Shown: in pieces, positions 23,215-35,260 of the stretch
Position numbering within the stretch: the stretch's first letter is position 1
How the letters are laid out: every line of letters begins with the position of its first letter
Assembly (NCBI GenBank): GCA_002914805.1
Contig: JXTB01000187.1
Coordinates: 120,304-184,303 of the forward strand
Length of the DNA stretch: 64,000 bases
Direction: 5' to 3'
From: Parasponia andersonii
Lineage: Eukaryota > Streptophyta > Magnoliopsida > Rosales > Cannabaceae
Notes under the pieces: model-generated
What the model was told of the DNA's origin: nothing
Database searches by the model: none
Seen by the model: only the letters and a program-made list of their open reading frames with translations
Made by a program: the position numbers and the translations under genes

Positions 23215-24611
23215 TTCTTCATTCGTATCCCAAATCCCAAATAAAAGTAACCTCTTGATCAACATCACGTGGGATATTATCTAGCATTATTAGTGGGACC
23301 TCGTGATAGAACCCACTAGGTGACTAGCCCTAGGAACCCTTGAAGCAATAGATTAAATGCACTCCGAAATTTTAGGAAATAAATTATTGTTGATCATATT
23401 AGAATCCTAAAGAAGTTAGGTCCTTAAAACCCTAATCTTGAGAATTCACAAAAGTTAGATCACTCCTTTGATAAGTTGAAATTTGTATTTGGCTAAGAAC
23501 ACACGAAGACAAAGAAAATCTCAACAAAGACATCGTTTTTTATTGATAGTCTGATATGTTTACACGTTTTCTAGCCTTTATATAAACTTAAATTGTATTT
23601 TGAATAAAAAATCCTAAAAAAAAAAGTTAAATAAAACAACTAAAAAAATGGGCCCAAAATATAAGAAATCCTTGATTAATCCTGATTAATCCTATGAGCC
23701 CATTAACATGCGAATTGGGCCTCTAGATCAAAACTTTGTACATAAAAATAAGTGATTATCCTTGGCCAAGTTTTGAAAACTTCTAGATTAGTCTGAAAAT
23801 TTTCTAGAACAGCCTCTTTATTGCGTGCTTCTATAACCTCTTTATTGTGTGCTTCTATGATTAAGCCTTTTAAAGCATCTTTCATCCTCTTAAGCCTTTT
23901 AAAGCATCTTTCTTCCTCTTTGTCCTTGCCCTATTCATTGGATTGTCAAGTCTTCACCAAGGATGTTGGATAGTTTGACCAGCACCTCTACCTCGATCTC
24001 CATCACCTCAAATGCTGCCTCTGGATCTAGCTGATGATTCATACATTTCGTAAGCTCCTCCAAACAGCTTGCATAGTCTCCAAAACTAGCTCCTGCCTCG
24101 GCTTCACTCTTCATATTCATCCAATCAGCCGAACTCATATCAGAACTTGAGCATTATCGAAATAACTTTTCTCCTTTGTGAATACATTTGAAGCTTCATA
24201 TTTGTTTTTCTCTTCACTAGGGCTGGTTTCTCCTAAGCGAAAAGAACTGTGATATTTCATGGGTTTTCCTCGTGTTCTTGTCCACAAAGCCCAGGCCCAT
24301 TTCACTCTGTGGACAAAGAGAATTTTGGCAAGAATATAGTACTTCTGAACTATCTACGTAATTTTCTTGATCAAACTTACACTTCATTTTCTCCTTGGAT
24401 ATGTATTGGAGATCATCTCTTTCATCACCATGATCATAATCATGATTATCACGATCATCTTCTTCTTATGATGAGATTTTGAGGGATCTCTTGGTGAGTT
24501 GTAAGAGGGTTTCTTCCTGGTTGACGAACTTAGACCAAATAGCACTATCCTTGGCTGTCATCTTCCCTCTTAAACCCTTTGACTAGTTGACCAACTTTCT
24601 CACCCTACTAA
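23215..24611 (-). pseudogene. EIN3-like pseudogene, C-terminal half
   Basis: Minus-strand translation matches the C-terminal half of the intact EIN3-like gene at 54312..55808: RKLVN*SKG (stop in place of S), KMTAKDSAIWSKFVNQEE, YSCQNSLCPQSEMGLGFVDK, SSADWMNM, and the tail near 23226..23254 whose bases match the intact gene's end. Several stops and shifts show it is dead. Homology begins abruptly at about 24611, where a copia LTR follows, and is interrupted by unrelated sequence 23271..23934. The N-terminal half of apparently the same copy is at 30784..31378 on the other strand. The missing link between the halves is only about ten codons. Confidence 0.85.
23271..23934 (-). mobile_element. Insertion in the pseudogene, LTR-like
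   Basis: Sequence with no counterpart in the intact EIN3-like gene. On the minus strand it has a TATA-like TATATAAAGGC near 23578..23588 and a CT/AG-rich leader, which suggests a solo LTR or LTR fragment. Near 23812..23915 there are short direct repeats (cctctttattg.gtgcttctat twice; aagccttttaaagcatcttt twice). Clear ends and a TSD were not found. Confidence 0.4.
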
Positions 24612-25613
24612 AAATCCGGTGTCAACCTCACCTATACCGGGTTATTTATGATTCCGGTGTCAACCTCACCTATACCAGGTTATTTATGATTCTGGTGCTA
24701 ACCTTACCTCTTAATAATGTTTTTATAAAAATACAAGTGAATACTCACTCAAGGAATCACCTCTCAAAGAAATAATACAATATAAGCTTAGGTGATTTGA
24801 AAACAATACATAAATGATGCTCTAGGAATGGCTCAAATAGATTTGAAAGTTATAGTTGAGTAAAAGAGAGCTCTTGTACTTAAAAATTGATTGAGTATCA
24901 ATATAGGTTCGTATTCTCCCTATCTAAGTCATCAAATTTGGCTCTATTTAAAGACATCTTCAAAAATTAGCTGTTTTCGACTGTTAGTATCTTGGGTCGA
25001 CCAGAAATATTTTTGGTCGACCAAAAAACTAGCCGTTGGAGTCCAAAATGCCAGTTCAGCTCCAATGGCCATTTTTGGCCTTTATTTTGATTGTCCAAGC
25101 CTTGTCGACCAAATCAGTCAGAAACAAAGGGTTTTTTTTTTATTCCTTTGAACTAATTTAGTCATTTTTAAAACTTTCTTTTTCCAAAACATTTTTAACT
25201 TAAAGAAAATGTACTTTAGAGAATATTTGAGCTAGATTAGAGATGATATTTATTTTCAAACAATTAATGGATTTAAAGTTTAGCTAATTCTTTGAAGATT
25301 TATTTGAAAAATCATTTGAAATATTTTTGAGCCATATCAAAGAGAATATTTTGTGCAATGCAATAAATCAAGTACAAGATTAGGAAATAAATTTTAATCT
25401 ATTTAGACTTGGTCGTGAATCTTGATTCTTCACATTCATCTTCATCTTTCAAAGTCTATCAATGATGCTCTATTCTTGAGAACTTCATTTCTTGAGTTTT
25501 ATCAATTTTTTTTTTCAACTTCATAACTACAAAATTAAGCCAGTTATTAATAACTAAATCATTTGTTTGTTATTATTAAAATAAGATAAGATTGAAAGTC
25601 ATATAGGTCAACA
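24612..25613 (-). repeat. Truncated 5' LTR of the copia element, inverted
   Basis: On the minus strand it starts TGTTGACCTATATG at 25613 and follows the LTR 35728..37121 with about nine bases in ten alike, then stops at about 24612, lacking the last 385 bp of the LTR. Beyond the break lies the EIN3-like pseudogene. On the outer side caata (25614..25618) is the inverse of tattg (37122..37126): the TSD of the copia insertion, now on the opposite strand because of an inversion. Confidence 0.88.
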
Positions 25614-25618
25614 CAATA

Positions 25619-27602
25619 AACGATTTGTGATAAACTTTAGTACTATATCTACACCACTCACTGACTATTTGAAGCAAAAGTAATTCCTTTGGATAGAAGA
25701 AGCGGAATAGAGTTTTGTTATCTTGAAGAAAAAACTCATAAATGTACCTATCCTTGCACTCTCTGACTTTGACAAGATTTTCGAAGTTGACTGTGATGCT
25801 TCTGACGTAGGTGTTAGAGCTGTTCTATCTCAAGATATGAAGCTGATAGTTTTCTTTAGTGAAAAGCTCAGTGTAGCTAGAAAGAAGTGGTCAATGTACG
25901 AACAAGAATTATATGCGGTTGTTCATACATTATAACAATAGAAGCCGTATCTAGCATAGAAGGAATTCATCCTCAATACAGATCATCAAGCTCTTAAGTA
26001 CCTTAACAACTCTTCCAAACCAAATCGAATGCACGCTTGATAGATTGCCTACATCTAGAAGTTCACTTTCTCTCTCAGGCATAAGTTAGGGCAATTAAAT
26101 AAGGTTACTGATGCATTGAGTCGCCGAGTTATGTTACTGACTACTATTCAAAATGAAATAACCAGTTTTAATTATTAGAAAGACTTATATGTTGAAGATG
26201 AAGATTTCAAAGAAGAATAGGAGAAGTGCATTAGTGGAGTTGCAAATAAATATCAAATACATGATGTTTTTCTATTCTTTGAAAATCATTTATGTATTCT
26301 ACGAGGATCCCTCAGATAACACATCATTTAGGAGCTACACGCAGGAGGGTTAGGAGGACACATGAGGCGAGACAAAACTATTTCATTAGTGAAAGCTCGA
26401 TACTTTTAGCCACATCTTAAGCATGACGTTGAAAAATTTGTTAAGCATTGTTATATATACTATACGGCAAAGGGATAAACTCAAAACACTGGGTTGTACA
26501 TGCCACTTCCTATTCCTGCTGCACCTTAGGAAGATTTGTCCATAGATTTCATCTTGGGACTATCGAAAACACAAAAAGGTTCGGATTCTATCTTTGTTGT
26601 GGTAGATTATTTTTTAAAGATGGCTCATTTTATTCCTTATAAGAAAACTTCAGATGCTACTTATATTACTAAATTTTTCTTTCGAGAGATTGTTCGTCTG
26701 CATGGGTTACCAAGGATAATAGTCTTTGATTGCGACAGTAAGTTCTTCAGTCATTTTTGGCGTACTTTGTGGATGAGACTTGATACCTTATAATTTAGTA
26801 ACACTTATCATCCCTAAACAGATGTGCAAAATGAAGTCACTAATCGTACACTAGGCAATATTTTATGGTGCTTAATCAAAAAAGTCTTAGAAAATAGGAA
26901 AATGTCCTACCACAAACTAAGTTTGCTTACAACAACATGCTAAATCGTTCCAGCAGTAAATCTCCATTTAAAATTGTTTATATTCATCATCCATTGCATA
27001 ATCTTGACTTAGTACATTTATCAAAACTTCCAGGAATAAGCATTATTGCTGATCATTTGATTAATAGGGCGATCCACATACTTGAAAAAGTGAAAAGGAA
27101 GTTAGAAGAGTCTACTGCAAAATACATAACTAATGCTGACAAGTACAGAAGTTTCAAAACTTTTAAAGAGGGTGATTTTGTAATTGTTCATTTACGTAAT
27201 GAAAAACTTCATTGGCTTAAAATTCCAAAACCTAATCTAATGAATATTTTATTAGTTGGTAGAATACTTTTGTGTATTATGTATTTTAGACTTATTTATT
27301 TGAAATGTATTAGGTGAACAATTTGTTTATTTAAAATGTGTTAGGTGAATAATTTATTTATTTAAGTGTATTTGGTTAGTAGGTACTAGGTGTATAGTTG
27401 TAAGTTTCTTAGAATTATTTTATTAGATGGTTTAGATTAATCCTAAACTTGTATAAATAGCATTCATTGACAAGAGTTGTAATCATCCAATCTTTAATCA
27501 CATCTTAATTTTCTCTTCTAAATTCTCTTTGAGAATTTTACTTATTTCTATTCTCGTCATGAGAACACAAGTTAGAGCGAAATCTATCAATCTTCTGCGT
27601 CA
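25619..27602 (+). pseudogene. Ty3/gypsy element, second half (RT end, RNase H, integrase, 3' LTR)
   Basis: Plus-strand reading: the end of RT (NFSTI.TPLTDYLKQK), RNase H (EVDCDASDVG, YEQELYAVVHTL), TDHQALKYL, an integrase zinc-finger region with HAGGLGGH-like remnants near 26340, an integrase core ([37 protein letters not shown]), integrase C-terminus (26937..27250), then an LTR fragment to 27602. Many stops and frameshifts. The first half of the element (5' LTR, gag, protease, RT) lies at 37127..40600 on the minus strand, and the break in the RT lies exactly at the copia insertion site. Confidence 0.88.
27219..27602 (+). repeat. 3' LTR of the split gypsy element
   Basis: Inverse match of 40172..40600 from aaaattccaaaacc to cttctgcgtca. 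The first about 35 bp of the LTR are lost. It is followed by ccaac (27603..27607), against ctaac outside the other LTR (inverse of gttag, 40601..40605), a TSD with one transition. A 28- to 30-bp unit (ttaggtgaa.aatttatttatt) is repeated inside. Confidence 0.88.
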
Positions 27603-30600
27603 CCAACGATACTGCCACTAATAAGAAACCACTTACCAAGAAATAGCTCATCCCTTTTTTCTCTTGGTATATTTATGTAAGTACTTTACTTTAATGTATA
27701 CTAATTTTGTGTTATTAACTATTACATTCATCAAAACTTACTATTTTATCAATTAATGCCAATTTATTAGCTAAGAGCTGGTTTTTAAACCATTTAAGTT
27801 TGAACATTTTAGAGTTCATGGAATTGCGAAAATAAATTAACGAGAAATCATCATTACATAGTACTTATATTTTTTATTTTGGTGATATATACTCGGTATA
27901 TTTTCATATATATATATATATATATACTAATTTTACTACTACAATGTATCATTTTTGGAGTTAAATTTACTAAGTTTATAAACAAATTTTATTACGAGTA
28001 AAATGATATATACCAAACTTAAAGACTCAATTTTTAATTTTTTTTTTCTGTAAAAACTTGATAAGCGATACCAATCTTATATTAAAACAAAAAAAAAAAT
28101 AACACGACTGCAAAGATATATATGTCAAAGTAGAGGCCACAAATTGGTACACATTAAAATATACCAAGTCGACTCTTTGATATACTAAGAGATAGAAAAA
28201 GATCTACTATTAAATAGTAATTTCCCACTGACTGTGGTAAAGAACAATAAATGAAGGCAAAAAAGGAAACTAAAATCTCTTAATAACAAATGAACACCTG
28301 TAGAAAAGGCTCATTTATATATAAAATCATAAAATGGGATCATTTTACTAAACCAATGTTAAAAAAATAAAAAGGATCATACACCTAAATTCTCTTTATT
28401 TTAAGGTCGATTATTATTAGTTGAGACCTCAGCTTCTTAAGTTTGTAAGGATGAGTATAAGTTGAGGCAACATAAACATGAGGAAATTAGGCTTAGCGAC
28501 ACTTTTGATGGTTGGTATTTTTGTTTGTGCTGTTTTGTTGCCTTTTCGTTTTTTTTTTGTTTTAATGGAAACCTACTGTCAAACTATTTTCTTAGAAGTA
28601 CTATCTATGTGTTAATTTGAGTGCTTAGTAGGGAAATGTCTATAGAAAACTTTGGGGCTGGGGATATGGGAGGAGAAGAAATGTCTATAAGTTTAGAATT
28701 TGAGAGGGGTATATTTTTAATTTAATTCATATGAAAATTTAAAGTACTCAAAAATTGAGCAAGGCATTTGTCGCTCTCAACTATATATGATTCCCGCCCT
28801 TCTATACGTGTCCGCATATATTATTTATGAAGAAATTTGATTTTATATGCTGAAGTTTTAAAAAAATTGAGAAATCCTGGACTTTAAAAAATTGAAAAAT
28901 CTCATAACTATTTAGAAAACTACCACTTTTAATATTTATAAAAATTCTCTTTTCACTAATTAATTAGGTACTTATGATACTTGGTCAAGTTATTGAGATA
29001 ATCGGACTAGTTATTTTAAGTAACTTCTAATGACTTCAAGTAACTTTATTGATTATATCGAGTACTTTTAAAATATTAATTTCAAGAAAATGATACTTTT
29101 CTAAATATGGGCAAAAGGGGTATTTTTCTAAATAAATCCAGTATTTGTCTAAAGTTTCAAAGTATCAGGATTTTTCAATTGAGGAAATTTGATCTTTCAT
29201 AGTAATTTTTCAAAAAAAATTAAAAAATCCTAAAGATTTGAAATTTTTTAAAAAATTCCAAATGTTAATTAGAAAAATATTATTTTTAAAAGTATTTTAA
29301 AAAATGACATTTTTTAAACTAATGAGATAATTGAAGTAACTAATCATAACTGATTATCCCAAGTAACTAGATCGGTTACCCGAAGGAATCCAACTGGTTA
29401 TCTTGAATATCATTAAAAAATACTAATTTTGAAAAAAAATTATTATATTTCTAAATATTTATTAAAAATATTATTTTTTAAAATAATTTTCTAAAAATGA
29501 TATTTTTCTAAATCAATCTCTGGAATTTGTCAAAAATTTAAGCTTCTCAATAATTTTTCAGTTCTTGGTACTTTAAGCTTGGAATTTTGTAAGAAGCCTT
29601 TTTCAATTTTTTAGACTATGGAATTGGAAGAAGCCCTGCATTTATTGAATAGCTTTTTCTCTAGAATGATGTACAGTCACGTTATATATTGTATTGACTG
29701 ACACCTATCCTATTGAGAAACAACTCGGGCACGTGCGTAAGTGGCCATGAAAAATCCCCAAGTGGCATAAATAGGGCTCGACCGTATAAACCTCTTTTGC
29801 TCTTTCAAATCACAATTTACTATCCGAATGAGCTCTTTCGTTGATACGATCTTTCGACAAGGGCAATTTTGACGACTTAAATTCTTTTACAATTGAATCT
29901 TAGAATGTTTAGATCTAAAAGAGAACAATAAAAAATTAAAGAAAAACAACAAAGAAAAAAAAAAACTATATACAAAATGGATTTTGGTAAGACAAAACTC
30001 TAATGAAGATAAATATTTAGGAAATAAGAGATTCACACAAGTGGAAGGATTATTGAAAAAGAAAATTCAATTAAAAAATTAGGATAATCTTACCGGCTTA
30101 TTCTCTAATTAATGGGTAGAAATCAAGAAAGAAAGTTGAATAAAGGAAATAGACGATGTTTTTCATGAAGAGACGCTAGAGTTTTAATCTTTCAAAATCA
30201 AATCGGAAGCAACGGGTTCAACAAAATCAGGAAAGAAAAATAAACCAGACATTCTTAACTTGTCTAATCGAAATAGCCTTTGAAATTTAACATAGAAGCT
30301 ACTTATTTACTGTTGATCAATAATGTGGAATTCACATTAATTTTCAATTTACTTTTGTTCCCCCCCTCCCCCCTAATTAATGAATTTTCTCACTACCTAT
30401 TTGCTTCAATATGAAAATGGAGATTCGTTATAACTAGCTTTCCTTAGATGTCGTGTCAGTAACACCCCGTGCCCTGGCCAAGGCTTGTATAGTTGCATGC
30501 ATCACCCTGAACTAGAGGTATTAATGCCAAGGCACAATTTACAACTCTAGTCTCCTGTGACGTTAAATTTCCCTCATCCTCACCCACGTAACCATTTTAG

Positions 30601-30783
30601 CCATATTACTTTCTCCTCGTTACTGGTTTTCCTACCCTTACTTGTCCTTGTAGTACACCGCCTTATTAATTTCTTCATTACATATAGCTTGCTTGACATA
30701 TAAATGAGTACATTTTATAACGATACTTGATATATTACATATACGGATACATAGACACACATATATAGTTCAGTACAGTTAAC
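27603..30783. other. Non-coding spacer, former upstream flank of the EIN3-like pseudogene
   Basis: No gene-like ORF. Contains a (TA)n run at 27908..27926, a T-rich stretch, two diverged repeat units at 28848..29600, and a TATA-like cataaatagg near 29766. If the inversion is undone, this stretch lies directly upstream of the restored pseudogene and may hold its old promoter. Confidence 0.5.
28848..29600. repeat. Two diverged tandem units of about 370 bp
   Basis: 28848..29185 and 29210..29600 share the order: a block like gaaatcc...ttgaaa, then aagtaac...gattat..., then tttctaaata...atttttctaaat and ...tttgtcaaa.ttt. Both are AT-rich and very diverged. Phrases such as atatttttctaaat are inverse matches to the short repeats in the LARD copy 2 LTRs. 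Confidence 0.4.
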
Positions 30784-31378
30784 ATGGTGAAGTTCCTTAA
30801 AGAAATCGATCCTCTAGTCCTTGGAAGAGAAAAAAAAAGTAACAAAAGAAGAATTTGAAGAAGATTATGATTCTGAAGATATCAGTTATGATGAGCTCAA
30901 GAAGCGGATGTGGAGGGATAGGATGCGCATGGAAAAGCTTAAAAAGTTAAAAGTCAAATACCATTACTACTAATACTACTGAAGATCATGTTCATGATCA
31001 AGATCAGCTCGAAACGTCGTCGTTGTCTTCTTCATCGACAAGACTAGAAGAAACATATCGGAGGAAGAAGATGTTGAGAGCCCAAGACACCNCCGGAGAT
31101 TCTAGAAGAGGCTGCTCTCCAAATGGATCCAACTTCTTATATGCATCTTCTTGAGCACTTGACAGAACTTTGGGGTCTCTATTCTCTCTGCCTTGATGCA
31201 GCATTGTATCCCACCACAGAGGAGATTTCGTCTAGATAAAGGGTTGCCCGCACCTTGGTGGCCTACTGGGAACGAGCTCTGGTGGGGCCAACAAGCGGTG
31301 TCTCAAGAACAAGGCCCGCCAACTTATAGGAAGCCCCGTGAGCTTAAAAAGCTTGGAATGTTAGTGTTTTGGTCGCTG
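30784..31378 (+). pseudogene. EIN3-like pseudogene, N-terminal half
   Basis: Starts ATGGTGAAGTTCCTTAAAG at 30784. Readable pieces in shifting frames: [92 protein letters not shown]. Compared with the intact gene (54312..55808) it has stops early on, a deletion of the DNA-binding-domain centre between RAQDT and MHLL, and several shifts. At about 31378 the likeness stops and copia gag sequence starts. A single undetermined base (n) is at 31092. It pairs with the C-terminal half at 23215..24611 on the opposite strand. Confidence 0.87.
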
Positions 31379-33830
31379 TCGCTCTTGGAGCCGCCCTACA
31401 ACAAAGCAATGAGGAAGAAGAAAAATTCGCGGATAGTGAGCTAGAAGACATTGCCTTACTTACTAAAAGGTACAAGAAGTACTTAAATTTCAAAATGAAG
31501 AATTTCAAGAAAAACATCAAAGACAATGACTTCTGAGAGAAGAAAATGAAGGATGACCCCATCACTTGCTTTGAATGCAAAAAGCTAAGATATATGAAAA
31601 ACGAATGTCCTTTGAGAAGAAAAATAAAGAAGAAGGTAATGAAGGCCACTTGGGATGATAGTGGAGAAGAAGAGTCAAATGGAGAAGAACAAGAAGTGCT
31701 TCATGGTAATAGAAAATAAGGTAAGCTCACTTGAACCTAAAAGTAAATTTCATGATGTTAGTGATACTAGTAGTGAGTTTAGTGATAGTGATTGTGATTT
31801 ATCATGTGAAAACTTGTTGAGTGATTTCAATGATTTACACAAAAATTATGAAAAACTCATTTTCAAGAACAATGCTCTTAAAAAGGAAATTTTTAGTTTG
31901 TCAAAAATAGTTGAAAAGTTTACCAAAGAAAATGAAGTAAAATTAACTTGTAGTAGTTGTGATATTTTGTCAAAAAAAAAACGCTTCCTTAAATGACAAG
32001 ATTTTTTACTTAACTAAAATTGTCCACAAATTTACAAATGGAAAGAAAAACTTTGACATGATACTTGGTGGACAAAAATGTGTTTTTAACAAAGGAGGTA
32101 TTGGGTACAAATCTTCTATAAAACAAAAATATCTCAAGAACTATTTTGTGAAAACTAGTACAAGTGACACAAAGCACACTTGCAATTATTGCAATTAAGA
32201 TGGACATACTAGTTCTTCATGTTTTGTAAAGAAAAATGCATATTTTGATGGAAAACTAGCTTGGGTACCAAAAGAATCTAGAACTAACACTCAAGGACCC
32301 AAATTAGTATAGGTACCAAAAATCAAAGTTTGATTCTTACTTGTAGGTATAAAAGAAGAAGAACTTTTGGTTCTTAGATAGTGGTTGCTCTAAACACATG
32401 ACCGAAGACTACTCCTTGCTCTCATCATTCACAAAAAGAAGTGGATGACATATCACATTTGGAGACAATGCTAAAGGCAAGATTTTGGGTATAGGTAACA
32501 TTGGTACTACATCCTCACCCATTATAGAAAATGTTTTACTTATTGACAGTCTTAAACACAATTTGCTTAGTATAAGTCAACTTTGTGATAAAGGTTAGAG
32601 TCATTTTTTAGCCTTCCAAATGCTTGATTGAGGATACTTGTTCAAACGAAATTATTTTTGAAGGGGAAAGAAAAGACAATATTTACACTATTGATATTGA
32701 AAAATATTTTAGTCAAGATAAATATTTTTCGGCTTTAAAAGATGATTCTTGGCTTTGGCATAGAAGACTTGGACATGCTAGTATGAATACTATTTTTAAG
32801 CTTTCAAAGAAAAACTTTGTTAGTGGTTTACCGAGTTTACTTTTTGAAAAAGACAAGGTGTGTGATGCATGCAAATTTGGAAAAAAAGTAAATACTCTTT
32901 TAGATCCAAAAACGTCATTACTACTTCTAGACCCATACAACTACTTTACATGGATCTATTTGGACCATCAAGAGTAGCTAGTCTTGGTAGAAAACATTAT
33001 GCCTTTGTGATGGTTGATGATTTTTCAAGATTAACTTAGGTTCTATTTATTACTCATAAAAACGACGTTTTAAATGTACTTACTATTTTTTGTAAGAAAG
33101 TACAAAATAAAAAAGGCTACGCCATCACATCTATCAAAAGTGATCATGGTGGTGAGTTCGAAAATGATGACATGGAAGCTTTTTGCTATAAAAATAGTTT
33201 TGATCATAATTTGTCTGCTCCTAGAACTCCACAACAAAATAGAGTTGTAGAAAGAAAGAATAGAACCTTACAATAAATAGCACAAAGCATGCTAAATGAA
33301 AATGGTTTGCCAAAATATTTTTGGGCTGAAGCGGTAAGTACCGCTTTTTATATTGTGAATAGAGTTATGATAAGGCCAATCTTGAACAAGACACCTTATG
33401 AGCTTTGGAAAGGTAGAAAACCCAACATTAGTTATTTAAAAGTTTTTGGTTGTAAATGTTTTATTTTAAATACTAAAGATAATTTGGGTAAATTTGATTC
33501 AAAGTCTGATGTTGGTATTTTTTTTGGATATTCTACTACTAGTAAAGCTTATAGAGTTTTTAACAAAAGAACTTTAATAGTAGAAGAATCTATGCATATT
33601 GTTTTTGATGAATCTAACACTCTCCATGAAGGGAGAAATATAGATGACAATAATGCTGTAGGTTTAGAACAAAGCTTAAATGAATTAAATGTCAATGAAA
33701 GATCAAATAAAGAAAAGGACATCCAACTACAGCAAGACAAAAGTCTTAAGGAAGAAAGATGCGACAATGATAATATTTTAACTATTCCTCAAGATTTAAA
33801 ATTTAGTCATACCTATCCTTAAGACCAAAT
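31379..33830 (+). pseudogene. Copia gag-protease-integrase remnant
   Basis: gag: acidic/lysine-rich region with the knuckle CFECKKLRYMKNEC near 31572 (the usual His is Tyr). A Lys/Glu-rich coiled region follows at 31655..31996. Protease FLDSGCSKHMTE near 32378 and GKILGIGNIG; GAG-pre-integrase WLWHRRLGHASMNT (about 32752); integrase core remnants MVDDFSRLT, SDHGGEFEN, APRTPQQNRVVERKNRTL, then GLPKYFWAEAVSTA and VFGCKCF...KFDSKSDVGIFFGYS (33289..33822). Stops occur, for example at 32196, 32330 and 33273. The ending HTYP then DQILGDPLQGVTTR is where RT would normally follow, but it is absent. Confidence 0.85.
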
Positions 33831-34117
33831 TCTAGGTGATCCCTTACAAGGTGTCACAACTAGAGCATCACTTAGAAATATTTGTAATAATCAACCTGAG
33901 ACAGTTTTTACGGTCTTTTCTCCATGTTTTCTCTCATCCCTCTCACTTGAAACTCTTATCTCCTGAACAAAAACCCTAATCCTTTATCCCCTTTACTTCT
34001 AATCTTGATTTCTATGAGTTTTCACTCCAATTTCTTCAATATTTTATCCTTTCTCCCACTAAACCGGTTTTGCTCCTTCCAATTTTGTGATCAATCTGTC
34101 TATTCTTTCTCTCTTTC

Positions 34118-35260
34118 TTGCGCAAATCCGTGATGCCATTCAAAGCTCGTGCCAACAAGAGGTCAGGGAAGAATGTCATCAGAGAAGAAGATGAAAGAAG
34201 ATCAAAATCAAGGTTTGACACTCCTCTTTTCACTAGTCCTAGAAATGTTGACGATTTCCAAAATAATTTTACTAAGAGGGCTTTAGTGAATGGAAGAAGT
34301 GTGGATTGGATAGCTATGGGAAAACTAGTAGGTTAGAGACATATATTTCATAGGATGGGTTGGGTTTCCTTTTCTAGCATTAATGGATTTACTTACCCTA
34401 GGTTAGTAAAAGGTTTTTATGCTGTTATGAATCTAAAGAGTGAAGTTCATGGAATCACTTGTACTCTTAAAAGGAAGGTTATTGATATGAATGTGAGTGA
34501 TCTTTATGCTATTCTAGAAATACCCAATGAAGGTGGTCGTCCAATTGATTTTATGGGAGATTTTGATGAGGTAACAACTTTGAAAAATCTAACTAGGGAT
34601 GGCAATTATTGTCCAAATTTTACTACAAATCATTTGAATATTCATAGTAGACTCCTTCATTACTATATCACCTACAATATTCTTCCTTGTACTAGCCATA
34701 GAGAGATAGTCCATCCTCTTGATATTTTCCTGATTAACTCTATACTCATGGGAAAAGCTATAAATTTAGGACATATCCTTATGACCCAAATGAGGAAAGC
34801 TGATTCTAAGAAGATGGGGTGTCTTCCTTATGGAATGGTGCTTACTCGAATCTTTGATCATTTTGAATTCCTCTTCATGATGAGTCCGTTAAGAAAAAAC
34901 CAATGTCTCCTTACAATAGAACTGTCGTCGATCGCATGCATTGGTTCTTTAATGAGACTAACAGTACTTGGTCGTACAAGGGGCCTGAAAAGGCCGGTGA
35001 TCCTAGTGTACCCATTAAGACTCATGATTATGGTGATAATGAGGAAGGTGACCCATCTACTGCTCGTACAACTCCTCCATTGTTTAACTTTAAAGAATCA
35101 TTTTAACTTATGAATGCTCGCTTAGACACTCTTGTTATGGAGTTTAATGCATTCAAGGAAGATCATGGTAGGCAAATTCAAGCTCATCAAGACTCTCAAC
35201 AAGCACAGTTTGATCACCTCTTTGCACACCAACAAGAGATGTGGAACTACATGCGTTAAG
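34118..35260 (+). pseudogene. Extra ORF resembling 'putative plant transposon protein' ORFs
   Basis: A run of coding sequence downstream of integrase: 34118..34336, one TAG, then 34355..about 34870 in the same frame, a frameshift, 34903..35106, a stop, then a coiled-coil-like tail (LDTLVMEFNAFKEDHGR). Motifs MGWVSFSSING, LVKGFYAVMNL, RPIDFMGDF and MSPYNRTVVDRMHWFF are of the kind found in plant transposon ORFs that databases label putative plant transposon protein (PF20167-type, from memory). Function unknown. It is preceded by a leader-like stretch with aaaaaccctaatcc at 33970. It replaces the place of RT-RNase H. Confidence 0.65.

Noticed and set aside
23935..24138. Small 67-aa protein gene
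   Set aside because: It is part of the decayed EIN3-like C-terminal half and matches the intact gene around [10 protein letters not shown].
34355..35113. Possible host gene of 252 aa
   Set aside because: Lies between a copia integrase and that element's polypurine tract and LTR, is broken by a stop and a frameshift, and resembles transposon ORFs.
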